A stretch of 64,000 nt of DNA from Ktedonosporobacter rubrisoli (GCF_004208415.1 NZ_CP035758.1:8308001-8372000), one strand, 5' to 3'; positions 24,408-33,291 are shown, counted from the stretch's first letter. A program made the numbers and translations. The notes: generated by a model from the sequence alone, not told the origin.

Positions 24408-24590
24408 ATGCCGTCGAATTTTAGGCAGCATCCGGATCTTGACGCCGAGCAAATACAATGGGAGCGTCAACACCGGGAGCGTGGATATGAGACAAGCTTT
24501 AAGCCACGTCTTCCGCTTCTGTATGGGCTCATCTTCGTAGTTGTTTTAGTGCTTACAGTTCTAAGCGTTTTGCTGTTTCGTACTTTATAA
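24408..24590 (+). CDS. Small single-pass membrane protein
   Basis: A 60-residue protein with a polar N-terminal half and one hydrophobic segment at about 37-58 (LLYGLIFVVVLVLTVLSVLLF). The strong ribosome site AGGAGCAGGAG supports that it is translated. The N-terminus would face the cytoplasm given the positive charges before the segment. Function unknown. Confidence 0.65.
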   Translation: MPSNFRQHPDLDAEQIQWERQHRERGYETSFKPRLPLLYGLIFVVVLVLTVLSVLLFRTL

Positions 24591-24897
24591 GCCAGGCGCG
24601 CAGATAGAGACTTGCCACCATTGCTATGCCTAGTGATTAGCTTGCAGCCCTGGGACGTGAATGCTACCTTCGCGAAGGAGGGCTAGCAGAGGGATGAGGA
24701 GCGGATATCAGGCGGGGATAATTCAAAAAGAGAGTGAGCAGGCCTGATGTATCCCACATCCTGCCTGCCCATCGTGCGTAAAACCGTGCTATGTCAGGTT
24801 GAGTCCTCAATGTGGAGCGGGGAAAAGGCGATCTGCGCGCCTTTACCTCTCCTCTTTTCAGTATACTCGCACATGCAAATAGCCCATTAGAATATGC
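24591..24897. other. Intergenic region with a hairpin
   Basis: No gene is visible. AAAGGCG (24834-24840) faces CGCCTTT (24848-24854) around a 7-base loop, placed to terminate either the small membrane protein gene or the convergent AhpD-like gene. Confidence 0.5.
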
Positions 24898-25458
24898 TCA
24901 GGATGTGGCTGTACCCTGGCGCTTCCAGAGCTTTTGAGAGGGGATGCGTAGAGCCCGGTTAAATTTGCTTGAGGCGTTTTCCCAGGCAATAATCTCAGTC
25001 AGTTCAACTAGCTCGTCATCTGTGTAGAACTGGCGCAGGCGCGCAAAGAATTCATCGCTTACCTCGCGTCCGCTGATCGTCATATTATCTGCGTATTCAA
25101 GCGTGATGCGCTCGACCTCGCTATAAAGCTGACTGTTAGCATAATCGGCAAGAGCAAGAATTTTCTCGTCAGAGATACCTAACTGACTGCCCACGGCAGC
25201 ATTGATATCCTGTCAAAACTCGCAGCCGTTGAGCGAAGCCACGCGCCGATTGACCAGCGCCTGTAGCTTTTCATCGATCAGACCCGAAGTGGCGAGCCCC
25301 GTCCACATGGCGCGCGCGCCACGGAAGATAGAGGGCCTGCGCGCATAGACCAGGTGATTGAGCAGGGGGGCGCCCCAGGCCTTAGCCTGTGCGTCAAGAA
25401 CCTTGCGCGTATAATTATCTTCTACCTCTTCGGGATTTACTCCCTCGATTCGTGCCAT
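24898..25458 (-). CDS. AhpD-like (carboxymuconolactone decarboxylase family) protein, candidate selenoprotein with in-frame TGA
   Basis: A 186-residue frame interrupted by one TGA (plus 25213-25215) at codon 82. Before it the protein reads MARIEGVNPEEV to RRVASLNGCEF; after it QDINAAVGSQLGISDEK runs on unbroken for 104 residues in the same frame to IPSQKLWKRQ. AhpD-like proteins carry a redox CxxC at exactly this point, usually written G-C-E-F-C-Q-D-I-N in close relatives, so the TGA replaces the second Cys (C79-E-F-U82). Directly downstream is a two-part stem-loop of SECIS shape. Reading: a selenoprotein with a CxxU motif, probably a peroxidase or disulfide reductase. Alternative: a Cys-to-stop mutation making a pseudogene. 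ATG has AAGAGG upstream. Whether the genome has selA/selB/selC cannot be seen here. Confidence 0.7.
25173..25212 (-). promoter_or_regulatory. SECIS-like stem-loop directly after the in-frame TGA
   Basis: Read on the minus strand, 2 bases after TGA: GGATATC pairs with GGTATCT (7 bp, two G-U), then an internal loop (AAT against CAGTTA), then GCTGCC pairs with GGCAGT (6 bp, one G-U) capped by the loop GTG. The apical loop begins 18 bases after the TGA and its first base is G. Known bacterial SECIS elements have an apical loop about 16-37 bases from UGA with a G in its first two positions. The fit is good but the 3-base loop is at the small limit. Confidence 0.6.
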
Positions 25459-26069
25459 TGCGTAAACCTCTTTCTTGCTAAGTGCTATATTTCTTTGTCC
25501 TGCCTGCTAGTAACGAGGCTGGCGACGTCCGGCTAGAACGCCGTGGGCTTTGGCCCTGGAGAGCCGGAAATAGATAAGCCATCGGCTATCCTGGCAAGGG
25601 ATAAGCTCATGTGGCCTCTTCCGGGCAGCTCACCCATCAATCGTACGGTTTTGGCTGCTGCTTTGCAAGCTCTGGCACCTGTTCCATTGTAATATAGATA
25701 TTTTACTTGACATAACTTTAAATGAGCTCTCTGTTTTTTTTATATTCTTTTATTGCTAATTTTTCATGAAAAATAAAGTATTGAAAATTCATATCTATTT
25801 TGCTTGAAAATTTGTTGTAGTCTCTCAATAGAGATAAATATTTAAAAATCGATATAAAGAGAGTATTGTTGCTAGAAGAAAAGATGTATGCGTGCCGCTG
25901 CCTGGCATTGTACGCTTTCATCCTGGCCCGCGCGCAGCCAAGTCAGACGGGGAGGATAGAAGGCAACCCGTGCATGGACGAAGGCGAAGGGGAAGCGTAC
26001 AATGCCAGGGCTCTGCTGGTTCTGGTCACGCCAGTTTTGGAGCCCCTCGAAGCTCCTCGACCTGCGGCG
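25459..26069. other. AT-rich intergenic region with long inverted repeat
   Basis: No gene is supported. The first part holds the AhpD-like leader; 25690-25870 is strongly AT-rich with a TTGACA at 25708. From 25901 to 26009 there is an inverted repeat with perfect 15-bp arms (listed separately). Confidence 0.5.
25901..26009. repeat. Inverted repeat with 15-bp perfect arms
   Basis: CCTGGCATTGTACGC (25901-25915) is repeated in inverse at 25995-26009, 79 bp apart, with further partial pairing inside the arms. The enclosed GC-rich DNA has no reading frame. It could be a tiny non-autonomous element or a structured RNA downstream of the P450 gene. Confidence 0.5.
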
Positions 26070-27290
26070 TCAAAAGGCTACAGGCAGCTTTTCTAGCGCG
26101 TGGATCAGAATAGCTGGACGTCGGGTCAGCGTGTGCGGATCGACAGCCAGGCGTAGGTTGGGCATGCGGCGCAGCAGGGTGCTGATGGCTATCTGTCCCT
26201 CCAGACGGGCCAGGGGCGCTCCCAGGCAATAGTGAATGCCTTTGCCAAAGGAGAGGTGCTGGTTGGCCTGGCGCCTCAGATCTAAGGTGTCAGCGTCCTG
26301 GAAAATCTGCTCGTCATGATTGGTTGAGGCCAGTTGCAGCAGAACCAGTTCGCCCCGGCGTATCTGCTGACCGCCGATCTCCAGATCTTCGCGCGCCCAA
26401 CGGTTAGTTGTGCTAAAGACCGGCGTGTCGTAGCGCAAGAGCTCCTCAATCGCTCCTTGCAGCAGGGTGGGATCTTCTTGCAAGGCGCGCATCTGGTCAG
26501 GGTGTTGTAAGAGCGCCAGCACAGCGTTTCCGATGAAGTTTGTAGTTGTCTCGTGTCCTGCAATGATCAAGAGGAAAATCATGCTCACCAACTCGTCTGC
26601 GGAAAGCTGGTCGCCGGCCTCCTCCGCCTGAACCAATCTGCTGATCAGATCATCCGCCGGGCTCTCTCGTTTCTGCTCGATCAAGGCGAAGAGGTAATTC
26701 AAGAAGGCCTTGGCCTCTGATATGACGGGGAGTAGCGCATGAAGCGTGGAAGTATTGCCAACGAGCACTTGTGACCAGGCCTTGAACTGTTCGCGATCTT
26801 CCTGCACCACCCCCAGCATTTCCGAGATAACGGTAATGGGGAGAGGGAAGGCAAAGTCATGGATGACTTCCATTGTGCCGCGTGGCTGTACGGCGTCGAG
26901 CAAAGCATCAGTAATGCTCTGAATGCGGTCGTGCCACTGCTCGATCAGGGCGGGGGTAAAGGCTTTGCTCACCAGGGAACGCAGCCGCGTATGATTAGGC
27001 GGATCAGAGAAGAGCATATGGCTGGTAATGAGCGAATAGAGATGGCGCACGTCAGCATCGATCCCTTCCAGCTCGCTCGCCGGGAGAACGCTGTGGGGAT
27101 TTTTCGTCAGGCGAGAGTCCTTGAGTGCGGCCTTGACATCCTCATAATGCGTGATCCACCAGCCCTCTGTGCCATTGAGCAACCTTACCCGGCACACGGG
27201 ACGGGATGCACGTAGTTGCACATACAGCGTCTCGGGATTCAAGAAAAATTCGGGAGTGTATACCTCTAAAGTGTCTTGCTTTCCTTGCAT
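26070..27290 (-). CDS. Cytochrome P450
   Basis: A 406-residue soluble bacterial P450. The oxygen-binding helix AGHETT is at 244-249, the E-x-x-R pair in EELLR at 282-286, and the haem ligand Cys355 lies in FGKGIHYCLG. Length, absence of a membrane anchor and the N-terminal P-E-F-x-x-N-P-E pattern fit CYP107-like actinobacterial-type P450s. It needs a ferredoxin and reductase; none is encoded nearby. ATG has AAGGAGT upstream. Possible role in secondary metabolism or xenobiotic oxidation. Confidence 0.92.
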   Translation of the reverse strand: MQGKQDTLEVYTPEFFLNPETLYVQLRASRPVCRVRLLNGTEGWWITHYEDVKAALKDSRLTKNPHSVLPASELEGIDADVRHLYSLITSHMLFSDPPNHTRLRSLVSKAFTPALIEQWHDRIQSITDALLDAVQPRGTMEVIHDFAFPLPITVISEMLGVVQEDREQFKAWSQVLVGNTSTLHALLPVISEAKAFLNYLFALIEQKRESPADDLISRLVQAEEAGDQLSADELVSMIFLLIIAGHETTTNFIGNAVLALLQHPDQMRALQEDPTLLQGAIEELLRYDTPVFSTTNRWAREDLEIGGQQIRRGELVLLQLASTNHDEQIFQDADTLDLRRQANQHLSFGKGIHYCLGAPLARLEGQIAISTLLRRMPNLRLAVDPHTLTRRPAILIHALEKLPVAF

Positions 27291-27880
27291 CTTACTCCTT
27301 AAAAAGCCTTATGAAGCTTCGTATTGAATCTGATAGACTGCTAGAACCGATGGCGCATCTTTGTAGTTCGGTTTGCCGTGGGTGACGACAAACCTGGCCA
27401 CTGGTCCCTATGATCCGATTTGATGGCGAAAAGATTTAATACAAGTTCATTTCTACTTCTGTTCTCACGCTCCATGGCGCGTGAGCTTGCTCTCGTGCCT
27501 ACTTTCTGGATAGGAAGTACTGCTACCACAAGAGTTTGCCAGGCAGGTAGCCGGGCAGAATACGGCTCTACAATCAGGATAAAACTTCCATCAAATCGCC
27601 TACGCTCTTAAGCATAGCAATTACTTGAGATCCAGGCTAGGAAAAAGTTGCGGTTTTGGAAACACTTTTCTTTCTTACACCAGACCTCGGGGTTTGCCTT
27701 GGTTGATAATAGGCTTGAGCAAAAAGCTAATCGTCGTTGCACGGGGGCCGCTTCAATGGAAAAAGGACGGGACAGCGACTCGTGGATCTGTGCTGGTGAG
27801 CTTAGTTTGCAGTAAAGCCTGCTGAGCTTGACATGCCTCCAATCAAGCTTCTATTCTGTATGGATTGAAAGGAGAGGCAT
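27291..27880. promoter_or_regulatory. Intergenic region with promoter for the EEP-family gene
   Basis: No gene is recognised in 27291-27820; open frames there have no ribosome sites and no similarity I know. TTGACA (27828-27833) and TATTCT (27852-27857) with an 18-bp spacer form a likely promoter 24 bp before the next ATG. Confidence 0.55.
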
Positions 27881-28723
27881 ATGACCAAGAACCAGTTCCC
27901 GGGCAGTCTGCCGCGCCCCGCTGGGCTGCGCGTCCTCACGCTCAATCTATGGGGGCAGCATGGCGCCTGGACTGAGCGCCGGGAAGCCCTCATTGCTGGG
28001 CTGCAGGCATTGCAGCCCGATTTGCTAGCTTTCCAGGAATCGATCAAGAGCGACGCCTATGATCAGATGCGTGACCTGCTTGGCCCCGACTGGAACATCA
28101 GCCATCAGCAGGGACGCGATCCCGAAGGCATGGGCATCTCCATTGCCAGCCGCTGGCCTCTAGACAACGTGCAAGAGGTAGATCTGCACGTCACCCCGCG
28201 CACTGAGGATTTCCCGTGCGCCACGCTTATTGCGGAAGTCCAGGCTCCCGCGCCAGTGGGACCGTTGCTCTTCGCCAACCATTTTCCCAACTGGCAACTG
28301 AACTTTGCCTATGAGCGGGAGCTGCAAACCGTGGTCGCGGCACGTGTCCTGGAGGAGCGCGTTTCTCGGAAAAGCCAGCACGTTGTCCTGGTAGGTGACC
28401 TGGATGCAGATCCCCAGGCAAGCAGCATTCGCTTCTGGACTGGCCGGCAGTCCTTGGGCGAGATGAGCGTTTGCTATCGCGATGCCTGGGAAAGCAGGCA
28501 TCCTGACGAAGCTGGCCACACCTTCACCGCGGCCAATCCGCTCATGGTTGATTGGGACTGGCCCTTTGGAAGGATCGATTACATCTTCGTGCGCTGTGGG
28601 GAACATGGAGGCCCAACCCTTCAAATAGCCTCCTGCCAGCGCATCTTTGCCGAGCCACTTCATGGCGTCTGGGCTAGCGACCATTTTGGCCTCGTCGCTG
28701 ATCTCGTGCTGCCCCATGCCTGA
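27881..28723 (+). CDS. Endonuclease/exonuclease/phosphatase-family protein
   Basis: A 280-residue EEP-fold hydrolase: LRVLTLNLWGQHGAW (18-32; Asn of the first motif), LLAFQES (about 49-55; metal-binding Glu), FANHFPNW (about 130), VLVGDLDADPQ (about 168; catalytic Asp/Asn region, with D where many have N), IDYIFVR, and the final ASDHFGLVADL (about 266-276). Such proteins cleave phosphodiesters in nucleic acids, phospholipids or small molecules. GGAGA precedes the ATG. No partner genes. Confidence 0.85.
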   Translation: MTKNQFPGSLPRPAGLRVLTLNLWGQHGAWTERREALIAGLQALQPDLLAFQESIKSDAYDQMRDLLGPDWNISHQQGRDPEGMGISIASRWPLDNVQEVDLHVTPRTEDFPCATLIAEVQAPAPVGPLLFANHFPNWQLNFAYERELQTVVAARVLEERVSRKSQHVVLVGDLDADPQASSIRFWTGRQSLGEMSVCYRDAWESRHPDEAGHTFTAANPLMVDWDWPFGRIDYIFVRCGEHGGPTLQIASCQRIFAEPLHGVWASDHFGLVADLVLPHA

Positions 28724-29045
28724 AAACAAGCTAGTTCGAACGGCGCGTCAAGCTGCTATAAGGATAGATCCTTCCATGTAGCGACTACCAAATAGGTTGC
28801 TTTTCTATCTATCTGAATTATGTTAAAGTAGTAAGAAAATCAACCTATTGTATCAAGGGTTTGAAGAGAGAAAGAAGGCAGCATAGATGAGCCAGAACCC
28901 TGAACCTATCTTGATGGGAGCTCCTATCAACGCAATCTTGCAAGCAATTCTGCCAAGAAACTATTTGCGCGACTTTCGCCGGACATATTAGAAAAACAAG
29001 TCATCTTCCGTTGGCAGGTGGCTAGAATCTCAGAAGAAAGGAACT
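28724..29045. other. Mostly non-coding; holds a 34-codon ORF
   Basis: The region between the EEP gene and the convergent acyltransferase is AT-rich to 28860. It contains only the short ORF at 28887-28991. I see no clear terminator. Confidence 0.4.
28887..28991 (+). CDS. Short ORF, 34 residues, uncertain
   Basis: ATG at 28887 opens MSQNPEPILMGAPINAILQA and ends with LRDFRRTY. GAAAGAAGG lies 11-19 bases upstream, a plausible but distant ribosome site. The peptide is not low complexity and could be a small gene or the N-terminal remnant of a longer one; there is no recognisable family. Confidence 0.3.
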   Translation: MSQNPEPILMGAPINAILQAILPRNYLRDFRRTY

Positions 29046-30104
29046 TCATTGCTGTTGCGCCTCTTCCTCTGTTTCTAGCAGAGCAGGAGCCGATAGTGCC
29101 TGGACGCGCTCTTCTACAGCCGCAATGAGCTGGTTCGTATTCTCAAAATCGTCTCGAAAGAGGGGCTGACCGAAGCGCAGCGTCACATGCCAACGTTTGA
29201 AGCGTTTGTAATAGAGCCCGGTGGGGATAATCGCGACCGGGACAGATCCATGGCGCGCAGCAAGATCGACCAGACGCTTGAAACCAGGCCGAAAGGGCAG
29301 GAAATCATTTTCGCTTTGCTTGGGTGTAAAGATCGGATCGATATTTGGATAGGCTTCTGGGAAGATCACCAGGACCTCGCCTCTATGTAGGAGGCGGATC
29401 GAGGCGCTGATGGCGCGGCGTAAATAGCGCAGCAGATCGCTGGATGAGTAAGCGTGCCGTTCGGAAGGCGTAAATGCTGTGAGACGCTCAGTCCGCAAGA
29501 TGATGGGCCAATCAAGAAGCGCACAGGCGCGCTCCAGCAGTGCTCGTTGCCAGGGCGGCTTTATCCAATCAAGCGCCAGGAGTATATGCAACTGGCGTGG
29601 TATAACGCTTAGCAATGCACAGCCGTCGTAGAGATGATGAAAGTGACGGGCAGCTATCAATATTGGTCCACTCTGGGGCACCCATTCCAGGCCCTCAACG
29701 GTGAACATTGTCGTGTGTCTGAGGAAGGTGTGGCTGGTTTTGCGCACGATTATATGGGCCATAAAGCGCGGGAAAGCGGCAGCGCTACCAAACCGTGTGC
29801 ACGCAAGGAACACCAGCGAGGTGGCCAGTAGAGCGAGGATAATCCCGACTACTGGAGGCAGGGTAAGCCCTGCATAGAGATTAAGCAGCTCGGGATAAGG
29901 CACCGTGAGCAATAGGCATGCCAGGCAGAAGGCAAGCGCTGCTAGATGACAGCCAAAGGGAATATTGACAAATTTCATCGCTTTCTCCCACGTATGATTC
30001 TGTACCTGTGCCACATATAGCGCTGCCGCATTACGCTGCACAAGTAGCTCACTACGCGGGTTGCTCTTCATGGCAAGCTTTAAAGGATGCTTATAAACAG
30101 GCAT
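29046..30104 (-). CDS. PlsC-like 1-acyl-glycerol-phosphate acyltransferase family protein
   Basis: A 352-residue membrane-associated acyltransferase. Two hydrophobic segments (about 48-67, 78-102) are followed by the acyltransferase core: PILIAARHFHHLYDG (about 145-159), where the usual H-x4-D is altered to H-F-H-H-L-Y-D, and VLVIFPEAYPNIDP (about 245-258), the FPEG block with Ala for Gly. Substrate pocket region IIPTGLYYKR follows. The start is uncertain: ATG 30104 lacks a ribosome site, while an in-frame ATG at 29978 has GGAGA just before it. The changed HX4D spacing makes activity less sure. Confidence 0.75.
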   Translation of the reverse strand: MPVYKHPLKLAMKSNPRSELLVQRNAAALYVAQVQNHTWEKAMKFVNIPFGCHLAALAFCLACLLLTVPYPELLNLYAGLTLPPVVGIILALLATSLVFLACTRFGSAAAFPRFMAHIIVRKTSHTFLRHTTMFTVEGLEWVPQSGPILIAARHFHHLYDGCALLSVIPRQLHILLALDWIKPPWQRALLERACALLDWPIILRTERLTAFTPSERHAYSSSDLLRYLRRAISASIRLLHRGEVLVIFPEAYPNIDPIFTPKQSENDFLPFRPGFKRLVDLAARHGSVPVAIIPTGLYYKRFKRWHVTLRFGQPLFRDDFENTNQLIAAVEERVQALSAPALLETEEEAQQQ

Positions 30105-30394
30105 TGTAAGGCTATCTCTTTCTTGTTCAGGAAGCTCCGCACGCTCAGTCCACTTCTTGGCAACGATCTTCCTCGCTCAGGAAAAGTGTAACACGGAAGA
30201 GGCAAGCTTGATATCCCCGCGAGAGGGAGGGATTTCTCGTACTTTTGGGGGAGAAACAGCCTGTTGCGCAGACGATGACCAGGAGCATGACAGTAGAATA
30301 CACATCCCTCCATGCTAGCAAAGCCGTCCTCAGTTTTGCGGAAATTGCCCGGTCTGCCTGGTTCTAAATCCTCTATCAAGTATGATTACCATGG

Positions 30395-30674
30395 TCATTC
30401 TTGCACCCCGCAGTAGCGTTTCCCGATTGGAAGCAAGGCAACGCTATATTGCCATTGGACCATCTCCAGCGCTTGCCGTAGTGCAGCTTTGCCGGCGGCA
30501 AGATTGGCTCCTGCGGGCAGCGTTAACATGCGCTCAAGCATCTCGGCCAGTGGTTTCCATAAGCTCTTTTGCCTCAGGCTGATCGGCCTGAGTGGGCTCA
30601 CCTCGCGCCTCTGCTACGCGCACAGAAAGCGCCTTCAACAGGGCCGGCGTTAAGGCATCAAGAATGAAAGCCAT
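30395..30674 (-). pseudogene. Frameshifted small gene of unknown function
   Basis: From an ATG at 30674 the minus strand reads MAFILDALTPALLKALSVRV to EAKELM, then hits TGA; a shift of frame at about 30560 continues as KPLAEMLERMLTLPAGANLA and LLPIGKRYCGVQE to 30395. Joined, they give one coherent helical protein of about 92 residues. No ribosome site is visible. I read it as a decayed gene; the family is unknown. Confidence 0.4.
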
Positions 30675-30826
30675 TTTTTTATCACTTTAATACAAATTGA
30701 AAAACTGTTAGATTTTATGCACACATTTTCTTTGCTTGTCGAGTCAGCCTGTCCGCGCGTAGCACATAGGGACCAGGCTTGAAATTGTGGGGTCTGCCAG
30801 GCTAGCTATTTGCTTCTCTTACGAAC

Positions 30827-30855
30827 TTGACAAAAATTATTTAAATAATTATTAT
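30827..30855 (+). promoter_or_regulatory. Strong promoter with palindrome in spacer
   Basis: TTGACA (30827-30832) and TATTAT (30850-30855) are 17 bp apart. The spacer contains the perfect 16-bp palindrome AATTATTTAAATAATT (30835-30850). The next gene starts 77 bp downstream. The layout suggests repression by a dimer. Confidence 0.75.
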
Positions 30856-30931
30856 TAAGATATGGCAGAAGCAAGTTAGAGGTAGCGAACCTCTCCTTCT
30901 CACCTGTAGTTTTAAGGAAAAGGACTTCGCG

Positions 30932-31948
30932 ATGAAACGTAATGGCGTATGTTACGATGTAGGGCGCGTGATGATGGGCGATAATTGGCGTCCCGTCCTT
31001 GACCCGCACATCCTGCGGCGCGAGCTTGAGATTATCAGGCAAGATTTGCACTGTAATGCTGTACGCATCTGTGGTCTTGATCTTGAGCGCTTGATGCTGG
31101 CCAGCGAGGAGGCCCTTAAGCAAGGGCTGGAAGTCTGGCTCTCGCCGGAGATGTGGGACAGGAGCCAGGCGGAGACGCTTGACCATCTGAGCAGGGTCGC
31201 GTTAGCTGCCGAGCAACTGCGCAAAGCCTTCCCACAGCGCCTGATACTAAGCGTGGGCTCAGAACTGACACTCTTCATGCAAGGTATCGTCGAGGGCAAC
31301 AGTTTTCTTGAACGCCTGCACAATCCGGCCATGTGGGAGCAGATCAAGGCCGGCGCGCATAACGGGCCGCTCAACGCCTTTCTACGTAAAGCTAACGAGG
31401 CCGTGCGGGCGGTCTTTCGGGGCCAGCTCACGTATTTCTCGGTTCCGCTAGAAACTGTCGATTGGAGCCCGTTCGATTTCGTCGGTGTCGATATGTATCG
31501 CGAGGCGCGCATCAGAGAGAAGTATGGCGACTTGCTCAAACGCTACCTTGGGTATGGCAAGCCGCTGATCATCGGCGAGTTCGGTTGCTGCACTTATCAG
31601 GGCGCCGAGCAGGCAGGCGGGAGGGGTTGGGATATTCTTGATTTTACTGCCAGCCCTCTGCAGCTCAACGGTACGTATGTGCGCGACGAAGCTTTGCAGG
31701 CCAGGGAGCTCAGCGAGATGCTCGCGATCCTCGAAAACGTTGGCGTTGAGGGCGCTTTTGTTTTCACCTTTGTCACGCCGACCTTTCCTACGCATGAGGA
31801 TGCGCGCTATGATCTGGACATGGCCAGCTATAGCCTGGTCAAAAGCCTGGCAAATGGCTGTGGCACGCGCTATCCAGAGCTGCCCTGGGAGCCAAAGGAA
31901 GCTTTTGCTGCCGTGGCCGAATATTATAGGCTGCATCAGGTAAGATAG
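30932..31948 (+). CDS. Glycoside-hydrolase-like TIM-barrel protein
   Basis: A 338-residue protein with the look of a GH-A clan barrel: GVCYDVGRVMMGDNWRP at the N-terminus, LHCNAVRICGLDLERL (about 39-54), LSVGSELTLFMQGI (about 108-121; likely acid/base Glu) and PLIIGEFGCCTYQGA (about 211-225; likely nucleophile Glu), then WDILDF and FVFTFVTPTFP. Homologues in actinobacteria and Chloroflexota are often labelled abortive-infection protein, a name without sequence support in the motifs visible here. No signal peptide. The start has AAGGAAAAGGA upstream. It is followed 31 bp later by a helical protein gene. Confidence 0.7.
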   Translation: MKRNGVCYDVGRVMMGDNWRPVLDPHILRRELEIIRQDLHCNAVRICGLDLERLMLASEEALKQGLEVWLSPEMWDRSQAETLDHLSRVALAAEQLRKAFPQRLILSVGSELTLFMQGIVEGNSFLERLHNPAMWEQIKAGAHNGPLNAFLRKANEAVRAVFRGQLTYFSVPLETVDWSPFDFVGVDMYREARIREKYGDLLKRYLGYGKPLIIGEFGCCTYQGAEQAGGRGWDILDFTASPLQLNGTYVRDEALQARELSEMLAILENVGVEGAFVFTFVTPTFPTHEDARYDLDMASYSLVKSLANGCGTRYPELPWEPKEAFAAVAEYYRLHQVR

Positions 31949-31979
31949 AGCAATATAATTTGCGATGGAGGAAAACGCC

Positions 31980-32570
31980 ATGAGTCGTCCGCGCCTTGAC
32001 GCTGAACAGAAAAAGGTGAGCTTCTCGCTAGCCTTTTCGCCCAATCTGATTGCCGCGCTAGAGAAAGTGCGGGGCGCGAAGAGCCAGTCGGTCTTTGTCG
32101 AAGAGTGGTTGCGCCAACAGCCGCAGATTGCGGCCGAGCTAGCGGCCATGAACGATCCTGGCTTTATCCCGCCGATTGTGCGCTATGAACAGCTTGTGGA
32201 GCGGCTCCTGGCCTTTTATTCACCCCGCAAAGAGAAGCTGTCCACCATTGCGCGAGCCCTCCTGGCTGTGCATAAAGTGATCATTAGCGAGCAAAACGGC
32301 GTCGCGCAGGAACTTGAGGAACAGATCTATGTGGCGATGGAGGCCTTCTGGCTGCAGGAGCGCCGCAAGTATGGCAGCGGCGTTGCGCGCGGCGAGAGCC
32401 TGGAAGCTGCCAGGCCGGCGATCAAAGAGTATGTCCACTACTACTACCATGTGCTCTTTCTAGAGCTGGCCAGAGGCGATCGTAAAGTGCTGCACCAGCG
32501 TTTGCGCAGCCTGGTGCGCGGCTGTGAGACTGTGTATAAAGAGTATTTGCGCAATGTTAGCGAGCGATGA
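31980..32570 (+). CDS. Unknown protein with RHH-like N-terminus
   Basis: A 196-residue helical protein. Residues 10-50 (KKVSFSLAFSPNLIAALEKV, then SQSVFVEEWLRQQP) resemble a ribbon-helix-helix strand and helices; residues 60-190 are long amphipathic helices (EELEEQIYVAMEAFWLQERR; VHYYYHVLFLELARGDRK). GGAGG precedes the ATG at 31980. It lies 31 bp after the TIM-barrel gene and is likely co-transcribed. It may be a DNA-binding regulator; this is a weak inference. Confidence 0.6.
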   Translation: MSRPRLDAEQKKVSFSLAFSPNLIAALEKVRGAKSQSVFVEEWLRQQPQIAAELAAMNDPGFIPPIVRYEQLVERLLAFYSPRKEKLSTIARALLAVHKVIISEQNGVAQELEEQIYVAMEAFWLQERRKYGSGVARGESLEAARPAIKEYVHYYYHVLFLELARGDRKVLHQRLRSLVRGCETVYKEYLRNVSER

Positions 32571-32685
32571 GCCATATATAACCAGAGCGGTGCGCAGGCT
32601 CTCGCCGACTTCTAGGCAGGGTGTTCATAGTCAGCGTAAGCAATCTGCACATCGCCTGAGCTATGACCGCTGATAGGCCTGCTGG

Positions 32686-33204
32686 CTAGACCTGGCCGCT
32701 CAGCTGATCTTGCGTATAGGCATATTTGGCGGCCTCATCGCGCTGTGTATAAAGGTAGCGCGTCCAGGCCTGCATCTCGTGTCCAACCACTCCTAGCACC
32801 CAGACGCAATAGGTAGGGGTGATTGCCTCGCGCTCAAGGCGTTGGAAGCTCTCGGGCGAGTTCTCATCTCGGTAATAGATGGTCTCCCACAGCTCATTTT
32901 CGTTGCGCCAGGTGCAGACGTAGAAAATGAAGACAGAGCTACAGCGGTGATGAATGATAAAGCCTAGCTCGTTCTGCAGCGCTAAGCGACCCGCCTCAAG
33001 CTCGGCGCGGAAAAATGTGCGTGCGCTCTCCGCCTGCTGAGCCTCAATCGGCATGGCTTCAGGATAGAGATCGTACCACTTGAGATAGACCTGGGGCGTG
33101 CTGAGCGCCTGGCCCGGCCTGACTAGCTTTGGACGGTGCTGATAGTCTGTGGCAACCTGCTCAAGCGTGCGCAGGTAAGCGATATCCTGAGTTGTTTCTG
33201 GCAT
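32686..33204 (-). CDS. Unknown protein
   Basis: A 172-residue soluble protein with no family I recognise. Aromatic-rich stretches include PQVYLKWYDLYPEAMPIEA (about 38-56), LGFIIHHRCSSVFIFYVCTW (about 83-102) and an N-E-N-E-L-W-E-T-I-Y-Y-R segment. The ATG at 33204 follows GGGAGG, which decides the start over one 24 bases upstream. It is monocistronic and sits next to the IS insertions. Confidence 0.6.
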   Translation of the reverse strand: MPETTQDIAYLRTLEQVATDYQHRPKLVRPGQALSTPQVYLKWYDLYPEAMPIEAQQAESARTFFRAELEAGRLALQNELGFIIHHRCSSVFIFYVCTWRNENELWETIYYRDENSPESFQRLEREAITPTYCVWVLGVVGHEMQAWTRYLYTQRDEAAKYAYTQDQLSGQV

Positions 33205-33291
33205 ACGAAGCCTCCCTTTTATAGGCAAACGATTCTCGCGTTCAGTCCTCAGTATACGGGCCTATCCGGCCAGAATGCGCCCTTTTTAAAC

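Larger units (their letters stand above)
30105..30931. other. Long intergenic region with a broken small gene and a promoter
   Basis: 30105-30380 shows nothing I can name. 30395-30674 holds a frameshifted minus-strand reading frame (listed). 30690-30820 is AT-rich and featureless, and 30827-30855 is a strong promoter for the next gene. Confidence 0.5.

Noticed and set aside
24898..25194. A separate 98-residue gene for the second half of the AhpD-like protein
   Set aside because: Its ATG-type start is inside the conserved family sequence, has no ribosome site, and the upstream half is in the same frame across the TGA.
27341..27825. Short open frames between the P450 and EEP-family genes
   Set aside because: No ribosome site, no recognisable family, and composition typical of non-coding DNA.
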